The notes beneath the pieces are model-generated. The model made no database searches. It saw only the letters and a program-made list of their open reading frames with translations, and was not told where the DNA came from. Below, in pieces: positions 24,282 to 34,358 of a stretch of 64,000 nt of DNA. The DNA is taken from assembly GCA_027924585.1 (NCBI GenBank), contig BSBM01001068.1:496001-560000 (forward strand). The letters run 5' to 3'. The number at the start of each line of letters is the position of its first letter. Position 1 is the stretch's first letter. This DNA comes from Larix kaempferi. Taxonomy: Eukaryota > Streptophyta > Pinopsida > Pinales > Pinaceae. The position numbers and the translations under genes were made by a program.

Positions 24282-24523
24282 AGTCAAATATTATATTGTC
24301 AATAGAAGAATCGTGAGAATCTAGAACGTTAGAAGGCCATCTTTTCTATAATTCATTTAGAACGGGGCTACTCTCACGACTTTGTTCAAAGCTTCAAACT
24401 GCAGTCAAATATTATATTGTCAATAGAAGAATCGTGAGAATCTAGAACGTTAGAAGGCCATCTTTTCTATAATTCATTTAGAACGGGGCTACTCTCACGA
24501 CTTTGTTCAAAGCTGCAAACTGC
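24282..24523 (+). repeat. 121-bp tandem duplication in the GLOX upstream region
   Basis: Two copies, 24282-24402 and 24403-24523, differ at about one base. Each holds TCGTGAG and its complement CTCACGA, able to pair within a copy. The ghost GLOX promoter at 31236 has only a single diverged copy, so this doubling probably followed the gene duplication. Confidence 0.9.
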
Positions 24524-24839
24524 ACACGCGGAAATTAGAAAAAAGAATTGACACCGACGACATCAGAGCATAGAAATAATATTATCCAACTGATGTCGAT
24601 GACTACGTGTTTCAAATAAACGCAAACAGTAGAGCTCTACACGCAACCTTCACATAAACGAAAGAGAACGATTTGAATGTCCATTTATCATGAAATGGAC
24701 AGTCTACTAGTAATTCGTCACAATTGAATTGCTAGGCTTTCATTAGGTACATCTCAATTTTAGATTATGTATCACATTTTCCTTGCCTTCTGGTATGCCG
24801 CCTAAATACGTAAGCTTTACGATTTTCTTTGTCTCCATC

Positions 24840-24848
24840 TATATATAG
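24840..24848 (+). promoter_or_regulatory. TATA box of the GLOX gene
   Basis: TATATATAG lies 153 bases before the start codon, leaving room for a 5' untranslated region of roughly 120 bases. It is the best core promoter candidate; other AT-rich strings are present further upstream. Confidence 0.5.
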
Positions 24849-25000
24849 CCATTAAGACATATCCCAAGCATAATAGCTTAATGCTCGCAGATCATCTTCC
24901 TCTGATATAAGCTGAGACTTCACAATTCGGAGAAAATTATATCATAACTGCGAGCGAATTCCGGATAGTATTAACTTCATCAATTCAATTCAATTCTACA

Positions 25001-26617
25001 ATGATTGAATTCGTTGTTGCTCTGTGTATCGGCCTGCTTTTTCTCCCGTCCAGTGTGAGTGCTCAGACAGCTGTGAAGCCTGGTTCATGGGAGCTTGTGG
25101 TTAAGAATGGAGGTGTCTCCGCCATGCATATGACCACAACCTTCAAAAATACAGTGGTCATGTTTGATCGCACGGACTTCGGTCCTTCGCAGCTGCGCCT
25201 CCCAAATGGACGTTGCAGAGATGATCCAAATGATGAAGCGCTCACTCACGACTGCTGGGCTCACTCCATTGAATACAACATCGCTACCAACAATTTCAGG
25301 CCGTTGATGGTCATGACTGATACCTGGTGTTCCTCTGGGGCCTTTGCTTCTAACGGTACTTTGGTTAGCACTGGTGGATACAACGATGGAGCTAAGGCTG
25401 TTCGTTCTTTTGTACCCTGTGCTAATTCTGCATGTGATTGGGACGATTCTCACCCAAATGGACTTCAAGAGAGTCGATGGTATGCTTCCAATCAGATCCT
25501 TCCCGACAATCGAATTATTGTCGTGGGAGGCAGGCGAGCTTTCTCCTACGAGTTCGTGCCTGGAGGGAAGTCATATTCGTTGCCGTTTCTTTCACAGACT
25601 AATACTCCCAATGTGGAGAACAATCTCTATCCTTTTCTTCATCTCTCCTCCGACGGAAATCTCTTTATCTTCGCCAACAAGGATTCCATCTTATTTAATT
25701 ACAGAAAAAATAGTGTGGTAAAGACCTTTCCCACGATGCCAGGTGGACCCAGAAATTATCCCTCCTCTGGTTCATCTGCGCTGCTGCCACTATCCGCATC
25801 TGATGGATTTCAGAGAATAGAAATTCTCATCTGTGGTGGCGCTCCTGACAGCGGTTACACCTCAGCAAATGCTGGGAATTTCGTAAACGCTCTTCAAAGC
25901 TGTGGAAGGATTGTTATTACAGATGCCAACCCTGTTTGGGCAATGGAGAATATGCCTGCACCCAGGGTTATGGGAGATATGCTCATCCTTCCCAACGGTG
26001 AAATTTTGATAATCAATGGAGCCGAGAAAGGGACGGCGGGTTGGGAACTCGCAACGAATCCGGCTCTTGCTCCGTATTTATACAGACCTAATGCATTGGC
26101 AGGGCAGCGATTTACAGTACTTGCAGCCTCCACCATTCCCAGAATGTATCATTCGACTGCAAACGTGTTTCCTGATGGGAGGATTTTCGTGGGAGGCTCC
26201 AACCCTCACGTTGGTTACGTTTTGTCTGGAACCACGTTTCCAACCGAGCTTCGTCTGGAAGCATACAGCCCGTATTATTTGGATGAATCCTACAGCACCT
26301 CGAGGCCTACTATCGTTTCCCTATCTCAAGATTCTGTAACCTATGGGACAAGATTCACGATTCAGTTCACGGTTTCAAATTATGCTCCAAACAATATTGA
26401 GTTCAACATTTACAGTCCATCTTTCACAACTCATGCATATTCCATGAATCAGAGGCTGCTCATGCTTGCCTCAACGAGCCCAAAGAGAGTAAGAGGAGTA
26501 TACATCGCTGTAGTTACAGCTCCTCCAAGCTCTGTTGCAGCACCGCCCGGATACTACACGCTGTTCGTGGTCAACAACGGAATTCCAAGCGTGGCCAAAT
26601 GGATTCATTTGTCTTGA
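25001..26617 (+). CDS. GLOX: Glyoxal-oxidase-like aldehyde oxidase (copper radical oxidase)
   Basis: An uninterrupted, intronless frame of 538 codons and the only intact host gene seen. Plant GLOX enzymes are secreted copper radical oxidases that oxidise aldehydes with O2, releasing H2O2, and act in the cell wall. Residues 1-21 form a signal peptide (hydrophobic core, cleavage after SVSA). A glyoxal oxidase N-terminal beta-propeller domain spans about 40-290 with kelch-like GG repeats, continuing to about 430; a DUF1929-type C-terminal domain spans about 432-536. The expected active-site set is present: Cys110 (DTWCSSG) and Tyr161 (SRWYAS), which form the Cys-Tyr cofactor in this family, plus Tyr383-His384 (RMYHS) and His478 (TTHAYS) as copper ligands. 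ATG 25001 is chosen because it gives the signal peptide. A truncated second copy lies at 31236-33350. Substrate is not predictable from sequence. Confidence 0.95.
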   Translation: MIEFVVALCIGLLFLPSSVSAQTAVKPGSWELVVKNGGVSAMHMTTTFKNTVVMFDRTDFGPSQLRLPNGRCRDDPNDEALTHDCWAHSIEYNIATNNFRPLMVMTDTWCSSGAFASNGTLVSTGGYNDGAKAVRSFVPCANSACDWDDSHPNGLQESRWYASNQILPDNRIIVVGGRRAFSYEFVPGGKSYSLPFLSQTNTPNVENNLYPFLHLSSDGNLFIFANKDSILFNYRKNSVVKTFPTMPGGPRNYPSSGSSALLPLSASDGFQRIEILICGGAPDSGYTSANAGNFVNALQSCGRIVITDANPVWAMENMPAPRVMGDMLILPNGEILIINGAEKGTAGWELATNPALAPYLYRPNALAGQRFTVLAASTIPRMYHSTANVFPDGRIFVGGSNPHVGYVLSGTTFPTELRLEAYSPYYLDESYSTSRPTIVSLSQDSVTYGTRFTIQFTVSNYAPNNIEFNIYSPSFTTHAYSMNQRLLMLASTSPKRVRGVYIAVVTAPPSSVAAPPGYYTLFVVNNGIPSVAKWIHLS

Positions 26618-26638
26618 CCAAAATATTTCGAGAACCTT

Positions 26639-26758
26639 ATGTATATTAATTGTCTGTCGTGTAGTCCACAAGAAAACATGAGAGGATTAAGTCGCAATAT
26701 GTATATTAATTGTCTGTCGTGTAGTCCACAAGAAAACATGAGAGCGTTAAGTCGCAAT
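26639..26758 (+). repeat. 60-bp tandem duplication in the GLOX 3' untranslated region
   Basis: Two copies, 26639-26698 and 26699-26758, differ by about two bases. They begin 22 bases after the stop codon and end at the first polyadenylation signal. Confidence 0.9.
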
Positions 26759-26804
26759 AAATAGAGACCATTCAATCATTTGAATTGTTCTTTCTCATAA
26801 TAAA
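26756..26804 (+). terminator. Polyadenylation signals of the GLOX gene
   Basis: AATAAA occurs at 26756-26761 and again at 26799-26804, 139 and 182 bases after the stop codon. Either could direct 3' end formation; the second follows a T-rich stretch. Confidence 0.5.
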
Positions 26805-27698
26805 GGAAACATGAACAGCAAGTCTGTTTTCAAAACTGGTTTATTATTGAATTTGATATGTTCAACATTTTCACGTTTTCAAATGGTTTTACAGATTTAG
26901 ATTAGTTTTTAAGTTTTGATCATACATAAATTTATATTTTAATTTTATTTCTAATGTTTTTATGAATAAATTAGAGTATCATTTAATATATAATATTTTT
27001 TGGTTTTTCAAATTAGCATTATAAGACAATGACTTCTAGTTTTTCGGGAAAAGGTGGCCAAAATAAAGATTTAGGGGTTAGGTAATAAAGGTTTGAACAG
27101 CGAGAAAGATTTCAATAGCCACGGTTTCTTATTTTACAGCCATTGAAGCATTATTATTATTTGGTCCTTCACATCCGTGGAGAATGCATTGTGCATTGGC
27201 ATTATGGAAAATCGGTGAAAACTGTGAATATTAGGCATTTTATGAATGAGGCAATTAGATGTAAGGAAGTGGATTCCGTTTTAAGCTGAACATATCTATT
27301 TCAGATAAAGAACATGCCAAGAAAGTCCAAAAAGGTGTTACGTTATAAAATTATAGTATGAATATATAATTAAAATAGTAAAAATAAATATTTAATTATC
27401 TTGAAGAAAGAATTTAATATTTTTATATATTTTTATATATTCGAGTTTGGTAAGTGAAGAAGAAAATGGATGGTTTTAATTAAATAAAGAATTGATGTAT
27501 ACTTTATATAAATAATATAATAAAAAAATTGTTATAGAATTTCAGATGTAATAGTAAATGAATTATAAGAAAAATGTGTTGAAATTTATTATTATTTTTT
27601 AAATAAATAAATAATAATGAAAAAATAAAAATTTCCTTATTCAGTAGTTTAATGATTTTGTCTTGAATAATTTGAAATCTATTTTTTTTTTTTAAATA

Positions 27699-27790
27699 GC
27701 CATCTAAATTTCATTAAAAATGAGTGCAAGTTATGATGATAGAATTGCCATCTAAATTTCAGAAGAAATGAGTGCAAGCTATGATGATAC
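27699..27790. repeat. 48-bp tandem duplication
   Basis: GCCATCTAAATTTCA starts copies at 27699 and 27747, both followed by ATGAGTGCAAGYTATGATGA. Confidence 0.85.
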
Positions 27791-28200
27791 TAGCTATGAA
27801 ACATGGATAAACAACAATATTTTGAATTGGAGGGATTATTAAAAATACCTTCATAATGAATTTAATTATGATGTAGGAGAATATAAAATGAATGTTTCAA
27901 TAGTGATGAATACCTCAAAGCACCAATAGTAAATGGGTTATCATAAGAGGCTTTGCACATGAGGGATGGGTTTTAGGGACTTCATTATTTTAAGGGGAGG
28001 AATACTTTAGAATTGGATCCTAAATAAAGATTCTAAGGATCATGGGTTACCAACAAGGCTTAAAGTCACTACATAGGCCCTCTAACATGGATACTCAACC
28101 TCCAAATAGAATTTGGTTTCTCCTATAATGCCTTTGATAACAAGGATGGTTCTTGAGGCCTTGCCAATATGTATGGGAGGAAATTAACACCCTTAGGCCC

Positions 28201-28334
28201 TATATCAAACTTTTAGGGACCAAAGGTCACGAATAATTCCATAATCTATAAAACATGCTCTAGTTTATATATCAAACTTTTAGGGACCAAAGGTCATGAA
28301 TAATTCCATAATCTATAAAACATGCCCTAGTTTA
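28201..28334. repeat. 67-bp tandem duplication
   Basis: TATATCAAACTTTTAGGGAC starts copies at 28201 and 28268; the copies differ at about two bases. Confidence 0.9.
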
Positions 28335-30232
28335 TTTCAAAGTTTTGATTATGTAAATGTGTTGATAAATTTTGTAAGACATATTATGGTATTAGTAGTA
28401 CAACATTTTGAATTATATGTATTTTCTTAATTAGAATTGTATATCTTCTTACAAACCATGGATAAAATCACGATGAAAAGATTTATTAGGTAGAAATCTA
28501 ACTTATGAAGATGTAAAAGAAAATTAATCCTTTCAAGTTCCAATAATTACAATAGAAAATATTAAAATAATATTAATCAAAGATTAAGGTTAGGTTTCCT
28601 CCCTAGGTTCAAGGGAGTGAACACCCTAAAAATATTATCTCTCACCTCCTTGAGGAATTCATTCGAAAAGACGAAAAAACCATGAAAGTTTGGTAATAGG
28701 GAAAGGAGGAAATGTTTAAAATATTTCCTGGGTTCAAGTTCAACGTGGTTCATTTGAAATCATGAAATTATATATGGGCATAGATTAACTGCATAGGTTG
28801 TGCAATTTAGCAAGAGGTGTTTTCGTGGAAAGGACTATTTTAAGGCTAGTAAAAGAGGGGATTCTTTAGGTATGATTACTTACACTTCTTGAAAGGTGAT
28901 CAAGAAGGTATCATACTGAAATAAGAGAACTGACAAGTTTAGTCATAAAATATTGCATAGTAAAAACTGCAATAGAACCTAAGGGATTACTCCTAGCATA
29001 ATCTTAGCTTAGCTCAGGGGTGATCAAAGAACATAAGGATAGAGTGTTCTATTGGTATATGCTTGGGTTACCCAATATTGTTCATGTGTTGGTTGAATGT
29101 CTTGCTAAGGATAGCATAAAAGTATCTAAGCCCTATCATTTTGTTAGATCATGATGATTAAAAACTTAATTCAGATTAACTTAGATGTTACTATGAGTGA
29201 TTAAAAGAGCATTTAAAGAAAATTATAGACATGCATATAATAATTTTAATGTTATTGATATCATTCAAAGTGGCATTTTTGTTCATCCCCCATTGGTTTA
29301 AGCAAGTTGTGACATATTTATACTAGTCTATTTTGAGTTGAAGTTGGTCTTGACTGGATTTTAAAGCAGTTTTGGGAAGTCTCTAGTCTCCCATGTTATT
29401 TATTCTGTATTTGTACATCGGGTGCCTAGTCATAGTGATGCTTGCTATGGGGAAAGACCCACTTCTATAAGAAGAACAATAGGGTACTACGGTGTATTTC
29501 TTTAATTTTGAGGTTATACGTTATGAAAAGACTTTGGATTTGTTCAATCTTTCTCCAGGATTCACAACCATCACAACCATACATGACAACTCAGAGTGAC
29601 GAGAGTTTCAATTATGATAGTTTCAAAAAGAAGTTCTTCCTTTTATTCCCACATCGAAAGGTTTGAGGATTTACAATTGTTTTCAAGACCAAAATAAGCT
29701 TTCCACCCACCATTTAGCCTTTTCTCAATACTATAGTTCTACTTGAAATTGTGATAAAAATTAATTCCAAAATATTTAGAGTCGAAGTTACTATTAAATC
29801 ATATACAAAATTATACTTAACTACAAACTAATTTTAAAATTATATTTTAATTATAAATTTTATGATTCAAAAATAGAAATATATAATTTTAATATTAAGA
29901 ATTAGTTTTAAAAATAAACTTTATTTTAATTTTAATTTTTTAATATTAATTAATTAAATTAACTTTAAAAATTTATTTTAATATCACATTTTAAAATTTA
30001 TACATATGAATTTATAAATATACAAACCAATGTCCATTTAATCTCATTAGTTAAGAGAAAAGTGTGCAATTCTTCTACATGCATTCCATTTTTTTTTTAA
30101 TAAATCAATTATTATAACTTTAAATATTCTTATAATTTTTCAAATAGAAAATTTTATACTCTAAACATATGTATATTATTTAAGATGTATGATTTTTAAT
30201 GTATATTATTTCAAATGTATTATTTTAATTTT

Positions 30233-30326
30233 AAATTATGGTATCCTTTAATACATTATAATGGTCTTTATTAAATTCTAAATTATGGTATCCTTTAATA
30301 CATTATAATGGTCTTTATTAAATTCT
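30233..30326. repeat. 47-bp tandem duplication
   Basis: Two practically identical copies start at 30233 and 30280 with AAATTATGGTATCCTTTAAT. Confidence 0.9.
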
Positions 30327-31235
30327 TGAATCATATACATATGTATGCTTTAGTTTATTTGTTCTTTTGTGATTTTTCATTTATAACCAATTACAACTTT
30401 TAATTTTTACCACTTGAGCTGTCCCCCACAAGTATCTTGAATATAAAAATTGAAAACATCACATAAAAATAATTAAAATTTTATTTTCAACAAAAGTTAA
30501 TAATAACCTATGAAAAATCATCACTTTTATAAAATTTTATATCAAATATTTTAATAAATTCTTTTTTTAAATAAAACCACATTTTCATGAAAATCTTTTT
30601 AACCCGTTGAAAAATGAAATAATTAAAATTCTAAAATTTATTTTAATGTTAAAAAAAAATATTATAACTTATTTCTATTTTATATTATAAAAAAAAATCA
30701 TGTCTCATTTATATTGTGTAATATTGGTAAAATTCACATGCTTATTTTAACATACTTGGTTAATGTTATTTAGTTTTTAACGAAAACTACTTTCTTTTAT
30801 TTATAAATTTTAGCATATTTTATGAGTACAATTTTTCTACATGATCTACATTAGATGTTAATGAATCCGTGATGAGTCTAGATGTAGGTTACCTATCAGT
30901 ATTCTTCGCAACAAATTCCAAGGCATCATCGGGAAATTTGTAGATGGAACGTCATTCCTAGATCGTCAGATGCTTTCACCCTGGGTGGAAAATCAAGCTT
31001 CCCCATCAGCGAAATCCATTCAGACCCTCGATTTTGACGGGTGAGTTGGAAAATCAAGCTTCCCCATAAACCTCGTACATCCGGTCACAGTTTAAGGTGC
31101 AGATCAATCAGCTGGTGTATTTCGTGGTCACTGATGGCTGGCTATGTCACTGACCATAACATATACCGGATCTGAAGCAAAATTCAGATCTACGGTACCT
31201 GTTGCAGCCCAAGCTGCACTTGATGCGATACAGCT

Positions 31236-31604
31236 TGTCAAATAATCTATTCGTCAATAGAAGAATCAAAATCTAGAACTTCAGATGGCCATCTTTTCTA
31301 ATAATTCATTTAGAACGATTATTCCAATGAGTTTGTTCAAAGCCCCACACGTGGAAACTAGAAACAAGAAATTGCACCGATGACATCAGAGTATCAGAAA
31401 TATTATCCAGAAACAAGAACATCAGAAATGGAAAGCGGAAATAGTAGAGGTGTACACGCAAACTTCGGATAAGCGAACGAAAAAGATTGGAATGGGCTCA
31501 TGAAATGGACAGTTTACCAGTTTTCCACCTCACTAATTCATCACAATTGAATTGTTAGGCTTTCATTAGGTACATCTCAATTTTGGATTTGGTATCACAT
31601 TTTC
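31236..31604 (+). pseudogene. Ghost GLOX copy: upstream flank
   Basis: This stretch matches 24403-24783, the upstream region of the intact GLOX gene, in order: GTCAATAGAAGAATC, GGCCATCTTTTCTA, ATTCATTTAGAACG, GACATCAGAG, CATGAAATGGACAGT and GGCTTTCATTAGGTACATCT. Similarity stops near 31604, about 60 bases before the intact gene's TATA box would occur. No GLOX coding sequence follows until 33143. Confidence 0.8.
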
Positions 31605-33142
31605 TAACAGGGTAAACTATGAGTTGAGGGTAGATCTTACGAGGAGGAGGTTATACTCAGAAGAGTTGCCAAGGATGGAAACATTTAGGCAAGCTGTTCA
31701 GCCTGTGATGCAGAGAATCAGTGTACAAATTTAAACACTGCTTGCCTTACTTTGTAGTCATGATCTGGAGTATCCCAGAATCAGTGCACAAATTTAAACA
31801 CTGCTTGCCTTAAAAAGCATAACGACTATCACATTCCAAATTAATCATTTCAACCAACAGACTTTACTGCCGTAAAAGAATCTCTAACATGTATAAGGAA
31901 GCTGCAGCGATTCAGGGTTAGATCTCTATGAGTCGCTCGATTTCAATAACCCAGGGTTATTACAGTGCAACTTATCAACGAAAATAGTATATCCTGCGGT
32001 CATTCCTATATCCCAGAATCGATTTCATTTGTTATATGATCGATGTTTCTATATCCCATTTGTATAATCTTTTAGCATATGGTTCAGGATATAACACTAA
32101 GACAATGTTTCTACTAGATCGTTGAATCCCCCTTCCAAGATTCGATCACAGATTGAGACAGGGACAGTCCGATTTACTAAACCAGTATGTAAATTAATAC
32201 ATAAAGCAATCCGATGCATAATTCCCTATCGTTCATTTTGACCAGAACAAGAGTCAACGCATTACATATAAAAACAATCATTATGTCTATTCATTTGGTT
32301 AAAAGAAAATAAAACCTACAACCTACAGCAATCGACCGATCTACATTTCGTTTGCATAACTTTGCAAAAGAAAAGACAGCATTCAGCTTGTTCATTTATA
32401 TCAGACAGTGACGACATTCCATAGCTCATTCTACTCGGATGTTGTAAAGCACAGTTTCGGCAATGTTAACTCCAGGAGAATCATTCACGTGAATAGGATG
32501 TTGTAGAGCACAAAGTCAACATGAAACTTAAAAACAATAAATATGCAATCATATGATTTACAACCCCAAATAACGCAGAGGCATTGGATCCTGGTCATTG
32601 ATAATTGGTCCATTGTAAAATGAAGAAAACCTGTCATTGATAATTGGTGCATTGTAAAATGATTAAACAACGAGGTGGATCTTTCCAGTTCCTAGGACAG
32701 CCATGCAACTTGCCCAACTTCACTCTCTAGCTGGATCACCACCCTAGACTAATGAATTTAGCTAAACCAAGTTGGTGGATCTTTCCAGTTTCTAGGACAG
32801 CCATGCAACTTGCCCAACTTCACTCTAGCTGGATCACCATCTTAGACTAATGAATTTAGCTAAACCAATTTGAACGCAACATTCTTCCTTAAGAGCCCTA
32901 AACATAACAACAATTTCTCTCTATGAACCAGGCAACGTCCTTTTTTTCAGTACACCATTATATAATTTTTGGCCAAATTTTGTGTCATCTCAATCAAATC
33001 TCAAGCAAATATCTTGATCCCTATAATTATGAATCTGGTGAGTTTGATAAGCTTTTGACTTGAATTTGATTCATACTACATATCTTTCTTGCTATCCACT
33101 TGTTAAAAAACCTTGAGATTATTACAAAAAAATATATATACG
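31605..33142. other. Unrelated sequence replacing the ghost GLOX body
   Basis: About 1.5 kb with no GLOX similarity and no reading frame of note, where the intact gene has about 1.7 kb of TATA box, leader and first 500 codons. It contains three two-copy duplications (31714/31777, 32594/32633 and 32675/32775). Confidence 0.55.
32675..32872. repeat. 100-bp tandem duplication
   Basis: Copies starting at 32675 and 32775 share GTGGATCTTTCCAGTT and CAGCCATGCAACTTGCCCAA, with a 2-4-base length difference. A 39-bp duplication lies just upstream (32594/32633). Confidence 0.88.
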
Positions 33143-33350
33143 TGTAGTTAGAGCCCCTCCAAGCTCTATTGCCGCACCGCCCCCGATACTACACGTTGTT
33201 CGTAGTCAACAACGGAATTCCAAGCGTGGCCAAATGGATTCACTTGTCTTTCGACCAAGATATTTAGAGAACGATTTTGTTTGTGGGATACTCCACACGG
33301 AAACATTGAATGCAAATATAGGGACCGTTTCAATTGTTCTTTTTTTCTAA
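33143..33350 (+). pseudogene. Ghost GLOX copy: last coding bases and 3' flank
   Basis: 33143-33275 matches the last ~115 coding bases of the intact GLOX gene (from the APPSS residues to the stop) and the start of its 3' untranslated region; weaker similarity runs on to about 33350 (GGGACCGTTTCAATTGTTCT). The copy has an inserted base in the PPGYY codons, giving CCCCCGATAC in place of CCCGGATAC, and two extra bases at the stop codon, so it cannot encode the GLOX end. It has no 60-bp duplication in its 3' flank. The copia array begins 33 bases downstream. Confidence 0.85.
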
Positions 33351-33382
33351 TTTACATAAATCACTTTTCAAATTATGGTAGT

Positions 33383-33698
33383 TGTTAGAAATCGGTGACA
33401 ACTGGCTATGACGATAACTATGTAACTGACTAACTAAATATGCAGTTATTAGTAACCGTGTAAGAAATGTATATGTTACTTGTATTCTCGTAAGAGAGGA
33501 TATTGGAGAGTTGTGAGTTGTTGTAAATCTTCAGATTCTGAATAATAAGATACCGATACCATTGCTCCATGGATGTTTCCCAAAGAGAGGGTTTTACCAC
33601 GTAAATCTCTGCGTATATCTCATGTGTGTGTGTTTATTGTCTTTCTTGTTTTATTTGCTTCCGCTGCATTTTGTATTTTGTGGCTGTTAGATCCAACA
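33383..33698 (+). repeat. Array LTR 1 (outer left)
   Basis: 316 bp, TGTTAGAAAT...GATCCAACA. It is the most distinctive copy at its start (ATCGGTGAC instead of ACGGGYGAC, and GACGATAACT). A spacer AG and the primer site TGGTATCAGAGC follow. Confidence 0.93.
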
Positions 33699-34358
33699 AG
33701 TGGTATCAGAGCTTGGTAGAAAGCCACAAAGAACGAGAAAGCCGAATGATCATTGTTTCAAGAAATTTTAATTGGTTTTACGGGTCAAAAGTTACCGGAG
33801 GAGAAAAGTTTGAAGTCTTGTGCAAAGGAGCGGTAATATTCAACTACCGCGGGTACATGGCTTACCCAGGCGTGGTAGTGTTGAGGTGCAATTACGAAAC
33901 TCATGTTTTGGAATTTACCTCGGCACATTACCATCGGGGAGGGCGGTGGTATTTCCTGTTTGAGGTAAAGCGTGAAAGTTTGTTTTTGGGTTAAATCGTG
34001 ATGGGTAAAGTATTAAAAAGGTGGATATATATTGGATTATAAAAAGCCAAAGTTTTAAAAAAAAAGCGAAAGTTTTTTTTTGGTTTGAGTTTTATATATT
34101 TAAAGAGGTGAATATATATTGGAGTCATGATTATAAAAAGGGAGTTATAAGAGATGGTATATTAAAAGTTTTTTTTTGTTATAAGGTTTAAAGGTGGGAG
34201 TTATAAGGTTTAATATATTATTTCTTGATTGTTTAAAAATAAGAAATAAAACCTTTATTCCATTATTTTTTGGAATTTTAAATTATAAAACCTTTATTCC
34301 ATTATTTCAAAAAGGGTTTCCCTTATAAAGTTTTTTGACCTGGTGTTTTCTTGAGAAA
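33699..34358 (+). other. Unit 1 leader: primer site, small ORF, AT-rich spacer
   Basis: TGGTATCAGAGC (33701-33712) is the primer site. A small open frame from ATG 33746 reads MIIVSRNFNWFYGSKV and, because its usual stop has been changed, runs to 33994. GCGGTA and TACCGC motifs occur in it. The rest is A/T-rich with one GTTTAAAGGTGGGAGTTATA unit, where units 2-5 have two. Confidence 0.7.

Larger units (their letters stand above)
20542..24839. other. AT-rich intergenic region upstream of the GLOX gene
   Basis: No coding frame with recognisable content on either strand. 20542-21060 is less AT-rich and probably the right half of the repeat entered by element C. From 21060 on the DNA is very AT-rich, with a possible SINE (21203-21414), duplicated short segments and a TA run. 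Confidence 0.6.
26805..31235. other. AT-rich intergenic region between GLOX and its ghost copy
   Basis: No gene is supported; the longest frame (74 codons at 29442) has no recognisable features. The stretch contains three two-copy tandem duplications and long A/T-only passages. The last 400 bases (30840-31235) are less AT-rich. Confidence 0.6.

Noticed and set aside
25085-25468. 127-codon minus-strand frame inside GLOX
   Set aside because: Fully inside the intact GLOX gene, without recognisable content; a by-product of its codon usage.
29442-29666. 74-codon open frame in the intergenic region
   Set aside because: No domain, no promoter or polyadenylation context, and length expected by chance.
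31945-31961. Short palindrome AATAACCC/GGGTTATT
   Set aside because: Eight-base arms in AT-rich DNA, single occurrence, no feature beside it.
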